From assembly GCA_025766275.1 (NCBI GenBank), contig JAFKAC010000059.1, positions 1 through 64,000 of the forward strand: a DNA stretch of 64,000 bases, given 5' to 3'. Source of the stretch: Lactarius indigo. Taxonomy: Eukaryota; Basidiomycota; Agaricomycetes; Russulales; Russulaceae. Position numbers and translations under genes: made by a program. Below, one piece after another: positions 44,750 through 56,173 of the stretch (the stretch's first letter is position 1; every line of letters starts with the position of its first letter). The notes under the pieces are model-generated. The model saw only the letters and a program-made list of their open reading frames with translations, had not been told where the DNA came from and did not search any database.

Positions 44750-45410
44750 TCAATGAGCACGTTCGGCTCGCTCCTTCAGTGCGCGCGACATGGCGTCAAA
44801 CGCGGTCTGGAGCTTCGCACCCATGAAAAACCGAATCAAATAGCCGGCCAAGCCGCCGAAGAACTCCCACGTCTCGTAAACGGCCGTCTGCCCCCCAGGA
44901 CCGTCGTCCCGCACGACTTGCCATCTCTCCGCGGTGATCAACCACCGTGCGGGGGTTGCGAAGCGCCATGCGAAGCGAAAAGTGTCGCTATCGACGTGCG
45001 TCAGTATTTCCTCGGTGACGGACGCCTTCTTGCCGACATCGTCCATCGTTGGCGGCATGTTAAGTCGCAGACGGACGCGCAGACCGGGAGCAGCAATCTG
45101 GGAGGGGAGGGGCTTCTTGTCCTCTTCGCTGATGAGTTCCGTCGAGCGCCTGTTTCACGTGGGTCATGTGGGGGGAGGGAGCAGATGAGGAAGCGCGCAC
45201 ATGAATGGGTTCCTATGGGTACGCCGGAACAACTGAGATCAGAACACAGATATGGATACTAGTACAGTGTCGGCTCTCGCACCATTCGCTGTAGGACGGA
45301 AAGTCGAGCAAGGTATCCCAAACTTTCTGCTTAGAGGCAGATATGGCGATCGAAGATCGGATGACGAACACAGAGCTCCTCGCTAGTGGTGGGATGTCAA
45401 GGGCTGACAT
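44750..45410 (-). CDS. SRPBCC (START-like/polyketide-cyclase fold) protein with 12-nt microexon
   Basis: Three exons from 45,410 down: 45,283-45,410, 45,201-45,212 and 44,750-45,149; 540 nt, 179 residues. The protein starts MSALDIPPLARSSVFVIRSS, has KVWDTLLDFPSYSEWNPFM (the first strand and helix of the SRPBCC fold), PGLRVRLRLNMPPT, FRFAWRFATPARWLITAERW, ETWEFFGGLAGYLIRF and a C-terminal amphipathic helix. The fold makes a deep hydrophobic ligand pocket; the ligand cannot be read from sequence. The middle exon is only 12 nt and supplies most of the conserved NPF motif. Both flanking introns have GT-AG ends and phases fit exactly. No signal peptide. Confidence 0.82.
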
Positions 45411-46079
45411 CTATGGGAAGTATGGGTGTACTACGTGGTTGCCGTTGAGATTAATAGAGTAGGGAAGCGACCAGAGGCCGAATAAGTTCTGCAAGCTCAC
45501 TTGCGCCAAACTTGCACCAAACATAGCCCGAGATATAATAACAACGATTTCCTTCTACTAGACAGAACATTTGCACGACTGAGTTAGATGAGTCTTCCAC
45601 CAAGCCAAGCACCAAGTACGATGGAAGGCAACGGGATTTTGAATCCGTGCCACCATGTGGAAATTTGTATGTTCCATCAAGGCAAGACTGGCTCCCACTC
45701 AAAACGACGAAAATCACAAGATCTAAACCAAACCCCAGGGTTTTTTTCAGGTTTACTAGTAGGATCATGTTTGACCGCCTCTGGACACCCCATAAATTTA
45801 CAGGTGTTATAGATGACGACTACCTTACACGCAATGCACCTGGACAAAAGGCTTCGCCAATTGAATAATGCTGAAGTAGGAAGTCGCCACTGGTGGACAT
45901 AAAATGTGACCACGTCTGCCCAGTATTTGGTTGTGCTTGCAAGACACACGCACGCTTTGCTAACCGCAATCTCAAGCCGACGATACCTAAAATATTTAAG
46001 CGACGGTCCAACCCGCACCACCATTTATCAGAAGCACCGTCGCACTCAATTGCCGCTCTGGCTACGTACGGCATCACGG
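45411..46079. other. Intergenic between two minus-strand genes
   Basis: About 670 bp. No coding signal beyond short frames; it contains the SRPBCC promoter and the 3' flank of the acetyltransferase gene. Confidence 0.5.
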
Positions 46080-47162
46080 TCAATGGCTACGGTCCTCACC
46101 TCTGTCGCGGCGCGGACCGGGCTCGTGCGTAAAGATATTTCCAGTAAAGGTACCCCATGGTGTGTTGGCGTCCAGCCGGCCACGCTCGACAAACCCAAGA
46201 TTCCGATAGAACGCAGCCTACAGCACTCCTTTAAGCCAAAAATCGAACGATAGGAGGCCAGTCAGTCACTCACATTCTTCTCGTTCTGCGTCCCGAGCGC
46301 AACGACACTGTGCGTTGCTGCGGCGTCTGCGAGCACACGTTCGATGATGGCGCTGGCTAGTCCGCGACCTTGGTACGCTGGGTCTGTCGCAATGCAGTTG
46401 GCGTACCACGTGTCGCGCTCCATCTGGCAACATGATTAGAACAAGGACGGACCCGGCATTTGATGGAAGAGAGGGAGAAACTGAACTCGAAGACTTACCG
46501 TCGGACCAAAGATACGGGTCTTTAGCTCACGGGTCTTCGCCGAAAACTGTTTGTAGTCGATAGAGTCAGGGAAGTTTGTGCTCACAGATGCGGAGACTCA
46601 CGTCATTCAACAGCCAGGTCCGGTACTCTGGCTCTATTCGTGCTATTAGATCCGTGAAGCCGAGTGCACGCTGCTCCGGACTACGATCATCGTGCGAGAC
46701 GATGAGAATAGGTATCAGATTGGGATGAGTCCATCACAACTCACGTCGAGTAGAGCTGTTGACCCGGGGGGAACCACAGCCCGATAGCGTGTATCGCCTC
46801 TGGCCGTATCTCTGGTTCCGTCATAGTGACAGCAGACGCAACGTACAAAACGCCACTGTGCACGCCGGCATTGATCATAGAGCGCCAGAGGGCACTTGCG
46901 AGTGCCGTGTCGCCGCCGGTATATACGAATTCGGAGATGTCTGTGTATTTATTTACAAAGTGTCGGGCTTCACAATGAAGGACGACTGCGGGTCATGTGC
47001 GCACCGGTCGCATAGGCCCTTGTTGCAAGGGACACGACTGCATCTAGCTGTGCAGCTGCCGGTGCGATGCATGCACGGAGAGGATGAGTCACCAATCTTC
47101 ATACTACGTGAATAGGACGCACGAGTTGGGTGTTCGAGTCTGCGGACATGAAACTGAGACAT
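46080..47162 (-). CDS. GNAT-family N-acetyltransferase
   Basis: Seven short exons from 47,162 down: 47,123-47,162, 47,005-47,055, 46,745-46,940, 46,602-46,680, 46,499-46,546, 46,274-46,423 and 46,080-46,217; 702 nt, 233 residues, all phases consistent. The start reads MSQFHVRRLEHPTPAQLDAV. The acetyl-CoA binding motif A is clear: ANCIATDPAYQGRGLASAII with the Q-G-R-G-L-A signature (about residues 140-160). It is followed by LGTQNEKNAAFYRNLGFVER, the usual motif B with the Asn and the Y-x-x-L-G-F segment. Fungal members of this layout acetylate small amines, but the substrate is not known. The gene is divergent from the first UstYa-like gene across 122 bp, so the two may share control. Confidence 0.9.
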
Positions 47163-47284
47163 AAGATACTCGTATCTGGGTGCCAAGGGATGATGAACGG
47201 TGGAAAAGATCTGTTCAGCCCACAGGCGCTCACTCGAAAAGCTAATAAAGCCCACCCTCTCCCCCGTGCCGGGCACTAGCAGTC

Positions 47285-47924
47285 ATGGCACCCACCGTCA
47301 AAGCATCGCCGGCTATATTCGTCACCCTTATCGTTCTGCTAACCATCTTGAAGCTCTGTGGCACCGTTTGGTTGCGTAATTCTATCTCCGATCGTTCGCC
47401 AACGTGCCCGAAAGCTTTTGTTGGCAACGACGATCCTCGCTCATGGGGTGAACCCAAGGCCGCCCGAGTCCTGATGTCCTCCGAAGAGTCGGTTCACTAC
47501 CAGTTGAATGCCGACCTCGAGTGGCGAGCGCTCGTGCCGGCCAACGGGACGATATATCTTGGTCCCGAACGCCGCCCATTTACCATATCCATGTTTCACC
47601 AGCTCCGTTGCATCGATACAATCCGCACGGAGCTGCTCAGCACTCGCGGTTTGGACACGCCCCCGCCCCCCTCGGAGCTTAGCCGCCACTGCTTCAACTA
47701 TCTCCGTCAGATGGCCCTTTGTCGTTCCGATACCACCCTCGTGCAAGTCCTCAATCCAGATGACCCCCATCCATTTTCAGATGTTGCTGTGTGCAACGAT
47801 TGGGAGCACGTGTATACCGAGGTCAGGCGAAACCAGGAGCATCACCGCGAAGCATCAGGAGAGGAGGTCAGTCCGATTTATCATTCATCGACGAGATGTT
47901 CACCATTTCGTCTTTTAATAGTGA
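47285..47924 (+). CDS. UstYa-like (DUF3328) protein, first motif altered
   Basis: Main exon 47,285-47,866 and a proposed final exon that supplies only the stop codon after the acceptor at 47,920-47,921; 194 residues. It has an N-terminal membrane anchor (SPAIFVTLIVLLTILKLCGT), then SSEESVHYQLNADLEWRALV, PERRPFTISMFHQLRCIDTI, HCFNYLRQMALCRSDTTL and a VCNDWEHVY segment. This order is that of DUF3328 proteins, which include UstYa, an oxidase/cyclase of fungal ribosomal peptide and other pathways. The family's first motif is normally HxxHC. Here it reads HQLRC, so a metal-ligand or catalytic His is replaced by Arg; the HC of the second motif is present. It may be inactive or act with its neighbour. 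The 3' end is inferred. Confidence 0.82.
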
Positions 47925-48002
47925 TCATAATTTATCTCATCATGGTACTGTACAGTCCTCAGAATTTGTATGTACAGACGAACATAATCTACCATCTCAT
48001 CC

Positions 48003-48837
48003 TCACCCACGGTTCTCTTTTGGTTTCCCTAAAACTGCGAGTACGATTAACACTTAGGGCCTTCAGCACCAGAAGCCGACGACGACACTCACCAGTGATA
48101 TTGTGCTCTTTGCCATACTCCCACCACCTTATCCAACTGCGCGCCATCTCGTCGTACACGGGGTCCCAGTCCCGACATACATGATACGCCCCCACGCGCC
48201 CCATTGCAGACCCATCGCTGCCCCCACGCTGTGCGAAAACATCATGCTCCGCGTCCGCACGCTCGAGCGTCGTGTCCGCCCCGCAGAGCGCCGCCCGCCG
48301 GAGCAAGTTCAAACAATGTTGTACGTGTCCCCAAGCCGGCTCCTTCCCCTCGCGCTCGTGGGGAGGTCCGGTGGCGAGGGCGAACTCGTCGCGGAGGTAC
48401 CGCAGGCAATGCAACTCGTGGAACATCGCCACTATGAACGCGCGATTCATGTCCGGGTTGGTAGGCGGACCGAGCCGCACGACGCCGGCGCCGGGCGGGA
48501 GGTACCCCATCCACTCTTCGTGCGCTTCTGGCGCGTCAGCGGAGAGCCCAAAGTGTACGCTTTCTTCGGCGACGAGACCCACGGCGCGCAGTTGTCCCGC
48601 ATCAGGCGGGAGCGGGAGCGAGGCGGGGAAGTCGAGGCCCTCGTACGCTGTGGCGTATCCGCGTCCATCAGATGGTATGTGGCGACAAAGGCGGGGCTTA
48701 CAGTATGATGGCGCGCATGGCCCAACGGCGGACTTGACGTACGATATGGATGCGAGGAGGGTCGTCGTCCAAGTCGCCGAGGCAACACTCAGCGCAACGA
48801 GCAACAGCGCAGCAAGGCGTGGGTGTCGCTCCGCCAT
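48003..48837 (-). CDS. UstYa-like (DUF3328) protein with intact HxxHC motifs
   Basis: Three exons from 48,837 down: 48,702-48,837, 48,093-48,647 and 48,003-48,034; 240 residues. The N-terminus MAERHPRLAALLLVALSVAS gives a membrane anchor. Downstream are VAEESVHFGLSADAPEAHEE, FIVAMFHELHCLRYLRDEFA (HELHC, first motif intact), HVQHCLNLLRRAALCGADTT (second HC motif), and VCRDWDPVYDEM, all in DUF3328 order. It is convergent with the preceding homologue; the two stops are about 80 bp apart. Known members act in the secretory lumen on peptides or small molecules during secondary-metabolite assembly; the substrate here is unknown. A longer N-terminus reading from 48,981 is possible but adds a second hydrophobic stretch and seems unlikely. 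Confidence 0.87.
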
Positions 48838-49511
48838 TGTGGTGATCATCGTTGTCGTTGCCATCAACGCGATCATCGCTACCCCAAATCGTGAGAGACT
48901 ATGGACCGCGCAGATAGAAAGTCCGCAGAAGAAGTAGAAAGACGGAAGAAGAGCGAGAAAGTTCTGGGATGATGCCGTCACAACGTGTCAGCCCTACTGG
49001 AGCGAAGGAGTGGAATGAATGAGAGATTTCACACGATTGCAGGCACATCGACAGCTTTTATCTGTGTCCCAGGCCCCAGGGTAAGCTTGGCCGTGCCAAA
49101 CCCTATGCACAGCTTTCAAGTCCTGGGTTACAATACCATCGGATCCCCACTATGCCGTGGTGCCAGCATCCTTCATTGGCACCACTTAATCAGGGCACCA
49201 GGGCACCTTATGGAGGGGCCGCACCTTCCGAGCCTTCCAAGCGGCGAGTGGGATCCCGGCACCTTCCCTGGCGCCTATTACTGGGTTCCATTATCTCGCC
49301 CCGTGCTTCGCGCGTGCGCCTGTGTGTGTACCATGTGTGCGTGGTGCCATTCTCCGCAGAAAACGCGGGTGCCCGGGTGCCAGACACTCTGGGTATATTA
49401 TATCTATATCCGTCGACCTTCGTGTCTCCCCCCCTGCTTTTAACCTCGGTTCGTTTGCAGCGTCTGCTAGTGGTCTTCCTTACTTGCTCTTGCGCTCTCG
49501 CTATCGTGAAC
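48838..49511. other. Divergent intergenic region
   Basis: About 670 bp between the starts of the second UstYa-like gene and the seven-helix gene. No gene seen. A TATATTATATCTATAT stretch near 49,394 could be a TATA-type promoter for the right-hand gene. Confidence 0.4.
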
Positions 49512-50820
49512 ATGGCAGACGTCTCGCCCGCGACGCCCATAGACCTCCCCCTCGAGCGCTCCCTCTACGTTGGTAACTTTTTCCGTGCGATTCTCTATGG
49601 TAGGTTATCCTTCAAACCCCATCCTCTCCTTGTGGCACTCACCATCTATGGGTAGGCATAGAGCTCTGCACGTTCTTCGCAGCAGTTTACTGCCTCCGGG
49701 GCCGCTCCTCGAGCTACCGCAAGGGCCGCATTTTCTACGTCGCTTACGGTGGCGTGCTCTTGACGCTCGTCACCATCGCTGTCGTCACCGACGGGCTCTG
49801 GGGACAGTATATGTGGATTGACCGGCGCAATTACCCGGGCGGTCCGCTCGGCTTCTTTGTTGCAACCGAAAGCGCGTGGTACAATGTTTTCGGATCCGCG
49901 GCGGACGCCACAGCGAACGTTTTGGGGGATGGGCTCCTCGTACGTCTGATTTCTCTCTTTCCTGTGAGAATGGAAGCAGTCATTTTTGACATTGATGCGT
50001 ATGCAGCTCTATCGGTGTTATATGATTTGGGGGTCACGGTGGTACATCGTCGTCCTCCCGACACTCATGTATATAGCTTCTTCCGGTGCGAATTTTTCTC
50101 CACACCAGTGGCGTCTGATTTTAGTGCGCGGGGACTTATAGTTTTTACGCATTGCAGTCCTGGTGGTCATCACGATCGTCGAGAGCGCCCTGCCCGGCTC
50201 GTTCTTGCTGCACGGGAAACCCGCCAACTTTGGCGTGCCGTGGGTCGCGCTGAGCGTGAGCCTCAACATACTTGTCACGACGCTCATCTGCGCGCGCCTT
50301 CTGCACATGCGCGCGATCACGCGCGGGTTGCTCGCCCCCGAGTTATCCAGAACGTATACCAGTCTGGCCGCGATGCTCATCGAGTCCGCCGCGCCTTTCT
50401 CAATACTCGGCATCGGCCTCGTCGTCACCGAGGCCCAGGGCGGACCACTCGCCATCGCCTTTTCCTACGTCTGGGGGATGTTTTGCGTTGAGTGTGCTCC
50501 TCCTTTCTTCTGCGGGAGAGCGCTGATTTCCTGGTCATCTTATTGTTTTTGTCCAATAGTCGCTCTCCCCACAGATGATCGTTTTGCGCGTCGCAATGGG
50601 CCATGGATTGACCAGGGAGACCGTCGAGCAGATAAGCACGGAGATCGTCTTTGCGAAAGCTCCACCGCAGAATGGCGAAAAAAGCAGCAACGAAGCACAG
50701 ATAGTGTCCGACGACTCAGAGGGCCCTACACTCCGTTCGAGTACATTCGCCCAGGGTTCGGATTCGTCTATCAAAAAGCAGCACAGCTCGATCACGACCG
50801 AGATAGTATCTATCGTTTAA
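49512..50820 (+). CDS. Seven-helix membrane protein, DUF6533/6534-like
   Basis: Five exons: 49,512-49,599, 49,656-49,939, 50,007-50,085, 50,158-50,486 and 50,560-50,820; 346 residues, frame kept. Hydrophobic segments: IELCTFFAAVYCL (about 30-45), FYVAYGGVLLTLVTIAVVTD (about 60-80), the LLYRCYMIWGSRWYIVVLPT stretch (about 123-142), VLVVITIVES, VPWVALSVSLNILVTTLICA, SLAAMLIESAAPFSILGIGL and PLAIAFSYVWGMFC. The RCYMIWGSRW motif in the middle is a hallmark of the large Agaricomycete receptor-like family DUF6533/DUF6534. The C-terminal 70 residues are polar. Function of the family is unknown; it resembles G-protein-coupled receptors in topology only. No signal peptide is needed. Confidence 0.85.
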
Positions 50821-50948
50821 CGACCTCCTCGATACCCCTAGTGACGATGGTGGTTTCATAATGTAATTTTTATTCTAGTTCATCACTACTCCACCCCATT
50901 CAACACATGAATGAGGCCTTCTCCCCGTCCTCTGTAAGAAGTACACAG

Positions 50949-52108
50949 TTAAATGGAAATCATCATAAATACTATGATCAGGCTGCCGTATAGTATCTGG
51001 GACGCAGAAAGTCGCTCTTTAAGCTCTATAACGTCTGGTATTGCTTCACGTAAATTCCTGTGAGAAGGAAACGCCAAACAGGGGTCAGTACGTGGCCGCC
51101 TTGACGAGTAAACGGGAAAAGGAGGGAACATACCGGATTCGCCATGCCCGACGCCCAGGATGTCTACATCGCACCCACGCGCCGTCGCACAAGCTATCTC
51201 GAGCGTATGGTACGACCCCGAGGGGCAGATAAACATGCGCGTCTCACCTGGTACCCCGCCAACCACGCTCAACGTGCCAATGCGCTCCTTGCGCTCGGGC
51301 CGCGATGCCCAAGTAAGCGTGCGCACGTCGAGGTTCGCATTCAGCCGCCGACCTGGCCGCCGCGGCGCATCAGCGAGCGCCCACACCTCGAGCTCGACGT
51401 CCACGGGCGTCGCTCCCTCAGCAGCAGCAGGGGGCGGCGCGAGCGCAAGCGAGCAATTCTCCATCCCGTAATCGATCGCGCGGAATTGCACGATCGTCGA
51501 TACCTGGGCGGGGATTAGCGACGATATAGGGAAGGGAGGCGGCGGGGGGGACTCACGTCGTCGGTGACCCACAGCCTGCGCGCGTCGAGCGGGACGTACC
51601 CGTTGATCGTCATACCACCGCCCGGGTTGCGCGTGACGACTGCGTGCGACCGCGCGCGCGAGACATGCGCGAGCGCAAGGACGTGGTTGACGATCGGCGC
51701 GTGCGGCGCCGGGCGGAGCGTACTGCCCTCTCCGTAGATACGGTCAAAGTTGATGTAGGAACTGCGCAGCTCGAGCGGTTCCTCCTCCAGCGCGGCTGCG
51801 GCGCAGTCGCCGCTTTGGGGGTAGAGCGCGTTTTTGGCGGAGAGGAGCCCGATGTAGGCTAGTGCCATGGCGTCGATGACCGTGCAGGTTACGATGAATA
51901 GGAGGGACCAGCGGATGAGCCGCTGCAAGAACGATACGGAAAGTGCCCGGACTCCATCGCCGTGAGGGCGGTTGGCTGGTTTTGGTGCTCGATCGTGGGC
52001 GGCGGGATCGCACTGACCACGACCTTGCGGACTTGGTTCTGTTAGGATTGGATGGTCCTCATCTTCGTCCTGAGGAAGAAACGTGTATTCGCCGCGTGTA
52101 TGAGACAT
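50949..52108 (-). CDS. Single-pass membrane protein, basidiomycete But2-like family
   Basis: Three exons from 52,108 down: 51,557-52,108, 51,133-51,503 and 50,949-51,057; 343 residues. The cytosolic N-terminus (MSHTRGEYTFLPQDEDEDHP) is followed by one membrane helix LLFIVTCTVIDAMALAYIGL (about 70-90). The outer part contains LRSSYINFDRIY, RRLWVTDDVSTIVQFRAIDY, GMENCSLALA, LDVRTLTWASRPE, RIGTLSV and FICPSGSYHTLEIAC. This order (S-x-Y-I-N-x-D, S-T-I-x-Q-F, C-P-S-G-S-H-T-x-E) is a recurring Agaricomycete family that I connect, with caution, to the But2 C-terminal fold. The C-terminus has a second hydrophobic stretch (ILYGSLIIVFMMISI). Role unknown. Confidence 0.65.
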
Positions 52109-54105
52109 TAAAAGAAAACGATATGCGCGTGTGGCGAGCTTGGTGAAGAGTATGGACCTTTAGGAAGAGACGTCTGGATGCCCTTGCAAACTTGAAAAAC
52201 GCCGCCACAAAAGCAGTGATGTGGGAGAAAGTGTCGCACACCGCCAACAAAGAGGGAATTGACAGGAATTTCATCGCTTTAGCGAGCGCAAAAACATATG
52301 CTCCTGGGAAGGTGTAGGGTGTCAGTGTGAGAAGTACCGGTGATGGATCTAGCGAATCACAGCAACCATACCGTACTTGTAATAATAACCCATATGATGT
52401 GATATGTACAGCAGCCTTGATTCAACGTAGGGGCCAAAAATAGGTCCGCAGAACGGGTCCGAAACATCGGAACGAAGTCGAATGCGTGTCGCGACACCAC
52501 GTGTTCAGCTCCAGTGCTCATCCCAGCGAAGCTCCATGGGCGGTGGCCTTTGTCCTAAACTGACAGTGAGCGTCCGAACCAAGTCTTGGCTTCCCGACCA
52601 AATGCATTATTTACCCATGGATAACAAAAGAAGAGCCTTCCAAGTCAAGAATTAGCCTGAGCACCGCGGCGGCGAGTAGCAAGAACCAGGCCTATCGGCG
52701 ACTCGTGACCTGCGCCACTGACATAGCATTCTTCTTCCAAGGTTCCGGGGATGCGAATACGTGTTGACCTTCTCCCCCGCCGAGCGGGGAAACGAGGCCA
52801 ACTACCCCGCTTGGGTTAGTTCGCCATCAAGCCCAAAGGGCTTATCCGAGTTGCTCTATCACGGTTCCAGTTCCGGTGGTAGTGTGCGGCGGCGGCTGCC
52901 TTGTGATATACGGCGGAGATGAGGTTCCGAGTCCGAGTCACGAACCTACAATCATCTGGTCTAGATACTACTATCACTCATATCAACCAAGGCTACGTGA
53001 CCTGGCACTTGCCAAACCAAAGGCGCTGCCTACACCTCGGTGGCCCACTTTTTCTCGGGGCCGAGAAACTGACAGACGCCACAAAGTACACGCACGTCAG
53101 ACCACCAACAGCCACAAAACCCATAATCACAACCCCTGCAGAGCCACGAGTCATAAAAATCGTTACACGCCGGAAACTTTTTCCGCTCAGTTATGAGGTG
53201 GATGGAAGTTAGCTAGGAAGCGATGTCATAGCTCGGGATGTTTCCGAAACTGATGGGCGGTTGCGATCAGTCAGGAAGCCGCAATGGTAGGGTTCTCTTT
53301 CCCTTCCCCTTCCATATCCTCTATCGGAACTACGCGATAAGCAAATAAGCACTGCTAACAGTACGCATTGCTAGTTGCTGCTAGCAGACCATACGGTACA
53401 ACCGCTGTCTCAAAGCTGTTACACGGATCAAACTCAAGCGAGGTGCTCACCGTGGGACGAACTTGGAAACGCGTTCCAAAACGAAAGGACCGCCGTGGCT
53501 GCATGTGCAGATGCAGTTGTAGATGGACGAGAGGTGAGGGTTAAACCGGGCGCCCGCGCCCGCGCTGAGCATGATCCGAAGCCTTTTCTGACCTAGCCTT
53601 GCGTCGCGTGCATAGGGTGCTACGCGAATGATCTTGCCCGTGTCCGAAACATACGTCGTGACGACCACTGGCACAGCATCCAGTCATTCATCATCGCGAG
53701 ATCTGACAGTCATGATGATGCCTGCACGTTCTTGTCCGTGCCCCCTACTGCCACTGCACAGAGTTGGGAGTTTGAGAGGTGGTAGAGGCGATGCGCGAGT
53801 CAAGACGTGAGACCCGTTTCAATTGCCGGTGTCCTACTACCGAAAGCTAAATCCAAATACCCAGGAGCGTTTTCATTGTATTCGCAGTTGGGCCGACATC
53901 ATTGCAAACAGTTGTCGTAGATCGCAGCGCATTCGCCAATCTCGATCGAGGACCGACTGCTCAGACTGCGTTCCTTTCTTCCAGTCATGATGACTCCCCG
54001 CAGGGATAAATAGACATGCATGCTGGGGCCCCGTTCAATATCAAACAAACACCCTCGCATTCTCGTTCCCACTCTCATCTGCACTCACTTTTCAATCTCA
54101 CAACT
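52109..54105. other. Intergenic, 2 kb
   Basis: No gene that I can support. Short frames at 52,876-53,212 (plus) and 53,447-53,674 (minus) have no domain. A duplex-forming GC-rich stretch lies around 52,778-52,830, but it does not fold as a tRNA. Confidence 0.45.
54004..54013 (+). promoter_or_regulatory. TATA-like box GGATAAATAG upstream of secreted peptide A
   Basis: GATAAATAG lies about 100 bp before the start codon of the peptide gene at 54,106. The same nonamer occurs 49 bp before the paralogous gene at 56,956, and in both cases CTGGGG follows within about 20 bp. Confidence 0.5.
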
Positions 54106-54334
54106 ATGAAGTTCGCGACTACATCCTCCGTCATCATCCTCGCCCTCTCGTTCCTCCAGCTCGCCAACTCACTCGCCATCCCGAACTACCCGCGGGACCC
54201 CGATACTCTGCCCGAAAGCCGTACGTCCCACATGGGCAAAAATCCCCATTTATTTTTCCGACCGTGCTGGCTGCTGACCTACCCCACCAGGCGAAGCTCT
54301 AGCAGTTGACTCTTCGAATAACCGAATATTCTAG
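54106..54334 (+). CDS. Very small secreted peptide, paralogue A (52 aa)
   Basis: Two exons, 54,106-54,220 and 54,291-54,334, joined by a 70-bp phase-1 intron with GTACGT and CACCAG ends. The protein has a strong signal peptide (MKFATTSSVIILALSFLQLA to about residue 24) and a mature part of about 28 residues that contains IPNYPRDPDTLPES and ends in NNRIF. It has no cysteines and no Lys-Arg site. Peptide B at 56,956 has the same layout: an MK start, an LQL near residue 18, an intron of the same phase right after the Arg-rich turn, and a C-terminal IF. That shared architecture is the main evidence that both are real. Possible roles are a secreted signal, a host-interaction peptide or a ribosomal-peptide precursor; none is shown. 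Confidence 0.68.
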
Positions 54335-56031
54335 TGTCTCAAATCTGATTGATGATGGTCAGTTTTATCATCGTATCATTGGAACCCGTCCAACTGAAAC
54401 CCACAATCTCCGTTACCCGTCGCCGCAGCACGCTGTTCTGTTGCTATTATTGTTATTTTCAGATTATGTTATTCGTTGGAGGCGGCTACAACTACAGTGT
54501 ACAGCCTCTGATGGCTTGAAGGCGTCGCCCCGCGATGGACTCTCGGAATTTTATGTTGACGTGCCAATCCATGTATTGGACAATTTCCACAGATTGTAAT
54601 AGTATTACAGTACCAAATTTCGTCTAGTATTTAATATGGAATCCGGATACACTACTCTGAGAACCAGTATATGTTGTCGGTCCCTTGCCGCGGTTCAAGC
54701 AAACAAAAGGTGGACAACCAGAAACAGGTAAGGATGCGGAGAAAGGTCCAGCTTGAGCAGCTGTGGTGGATAGTCGAGATGGGCCGTACGAAGTCAAAGA
54801 AGATTCGAATTTGGGGGTGCCGCTCATGTTAAGATCGCATCATCGGTGCCATAGACAAGAACGAGCGCAAGTGACAGCCTCGAATAAGTCGTTGACATTG
54901 GACATGGGCTCGTACACATGACCACGAAAGCTCGCTCGCTGACCGCGGGGATCTGGAGCCGGTCATGGAAGGCATAAGCCACACTGGAGCACGTACAGCC
55001 TGCGGCGCACGAACCCCGTCAGAGCGAAAACGGAGGTGGTTCCGTGGTTCTATCATGCGTGGTTCCCCAACTTCTAGACCATTCGTAAATTAATCCAGGC
55101 AGCTGATTGGGCCGGTGCCGCGAACGGGGGCCGAGGGGAGAAAAATGTTTTTCCCCGTGTGTGTGTGATGGATGATGTGGTCGGTGCATCGCAGGCCTAT
55201 GGTAATGAGATGACCCCGAGTTCAAATTTTGATCTTGGTCGAGGAGCTTAGGGTGGGCGGGGGCGAGCGACTGCACCGCGTGAGGCTAGCTGGGGTTGGT
55301 CGCCACGTATCATGTCAATCCATCAGCACAATTATAACATTCCCAGCCGGTGCGGTGATAGCGCAGCCGTACAGTAGTGCGATTCTCGAGAAGCAAAGAC
55401 AAAAAAAAAACAGGGCACGCCTTGGACGGCCCCAACATTGATGAGATCTACTGAACTATCAGTTCATCTTGATCCCCGCGCTGAGGCCGCAACGAGATGG
55501 TGGCATGTTCGAGTCCGTCGTGGTGTGTAAGACGGCCGCTGCCAAAATTTTAAGGCACTTTCCCCGAAGCTTTGAGGCTGTGAGGCCGCTTGTTCGTTGG
55601 TCATCACAAAGATGGGACAACATGCAAGGGGCCGAAATTTGATATGCGATCAATGAGACCAGGGAGTGTACCTAGCGGTAAGTATCCAGTGTATCTCCTG
55701 CCTCGCCGCCCATTAGACGAATATATGGAGCCGTCGTAAAGGGAGGGCAGTGCCAGTCACTCACAGGTCAGACGAGGAGAGTGAAGTTGTGAAGTTGCGA
55801 GTAAGAGCTGGCGGTTCGGCACAAGGTTTGACGCACGTTATTGGGAGTGAGTGGGCTGTGCCGTTACCTTAGGCTGTAAGAAGCCCCAGACGAACGTGTT
55901 GGTTGCTGTGGTGTAATTAGAGCCTAACGATCGTCCCCATTGATCATTCCTTGATCCTGATCCGCCCAGGTACAGCTTAACAATACGGAAACGGAAACAG
56001 ATGCGACAGTGTCCAGAGATTGCGTTTGTTA
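54335..56031. other. Intergenic, between the two peptide genes
   Basis: About 1.7 kb without a gene that I recognise. It is AT-richer than the coding blocks and has no obvious repeat. Confidence 0.45.
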
Positions 56032-56117
56032 CATCTTCACAAGGGAGGAGCTGCTGCGACTCTATTTATTATACTTATGAATGTCAGCGCATTCTCACAA
56101 TACGTCAAACAAAGCAC
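56032..56117 (+). repeat. Duplicated segment, copy 1
   Basis: About 85 bp starting ATCTTCACAAGG and containing GGAGCTGCTGCGAC recur at 56,743-56,815, same orientation, with substitutions and a short gap. Copy 2 lies in the promoter region of secreted peptide B. Confidence 0.85.
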
Positions 56118-56173
56118 TTACATGGGATTGAAGAGATGTAAATAAAACCCAAGCAGAAGAAGGCTGAAACATG

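Noticed and set aside
52760..52880. GC-rich foldable stretch resembling a tRNA or structured RNA
   Set aside because: No acceptor stem, T-loop or Pol III terminator could be matched on either strand.
53447..53674. Short minus frame with a fairly regular composition
   Set aside because: 75 residues, no recognised motif, no neighbouring exon that extends it in frame.
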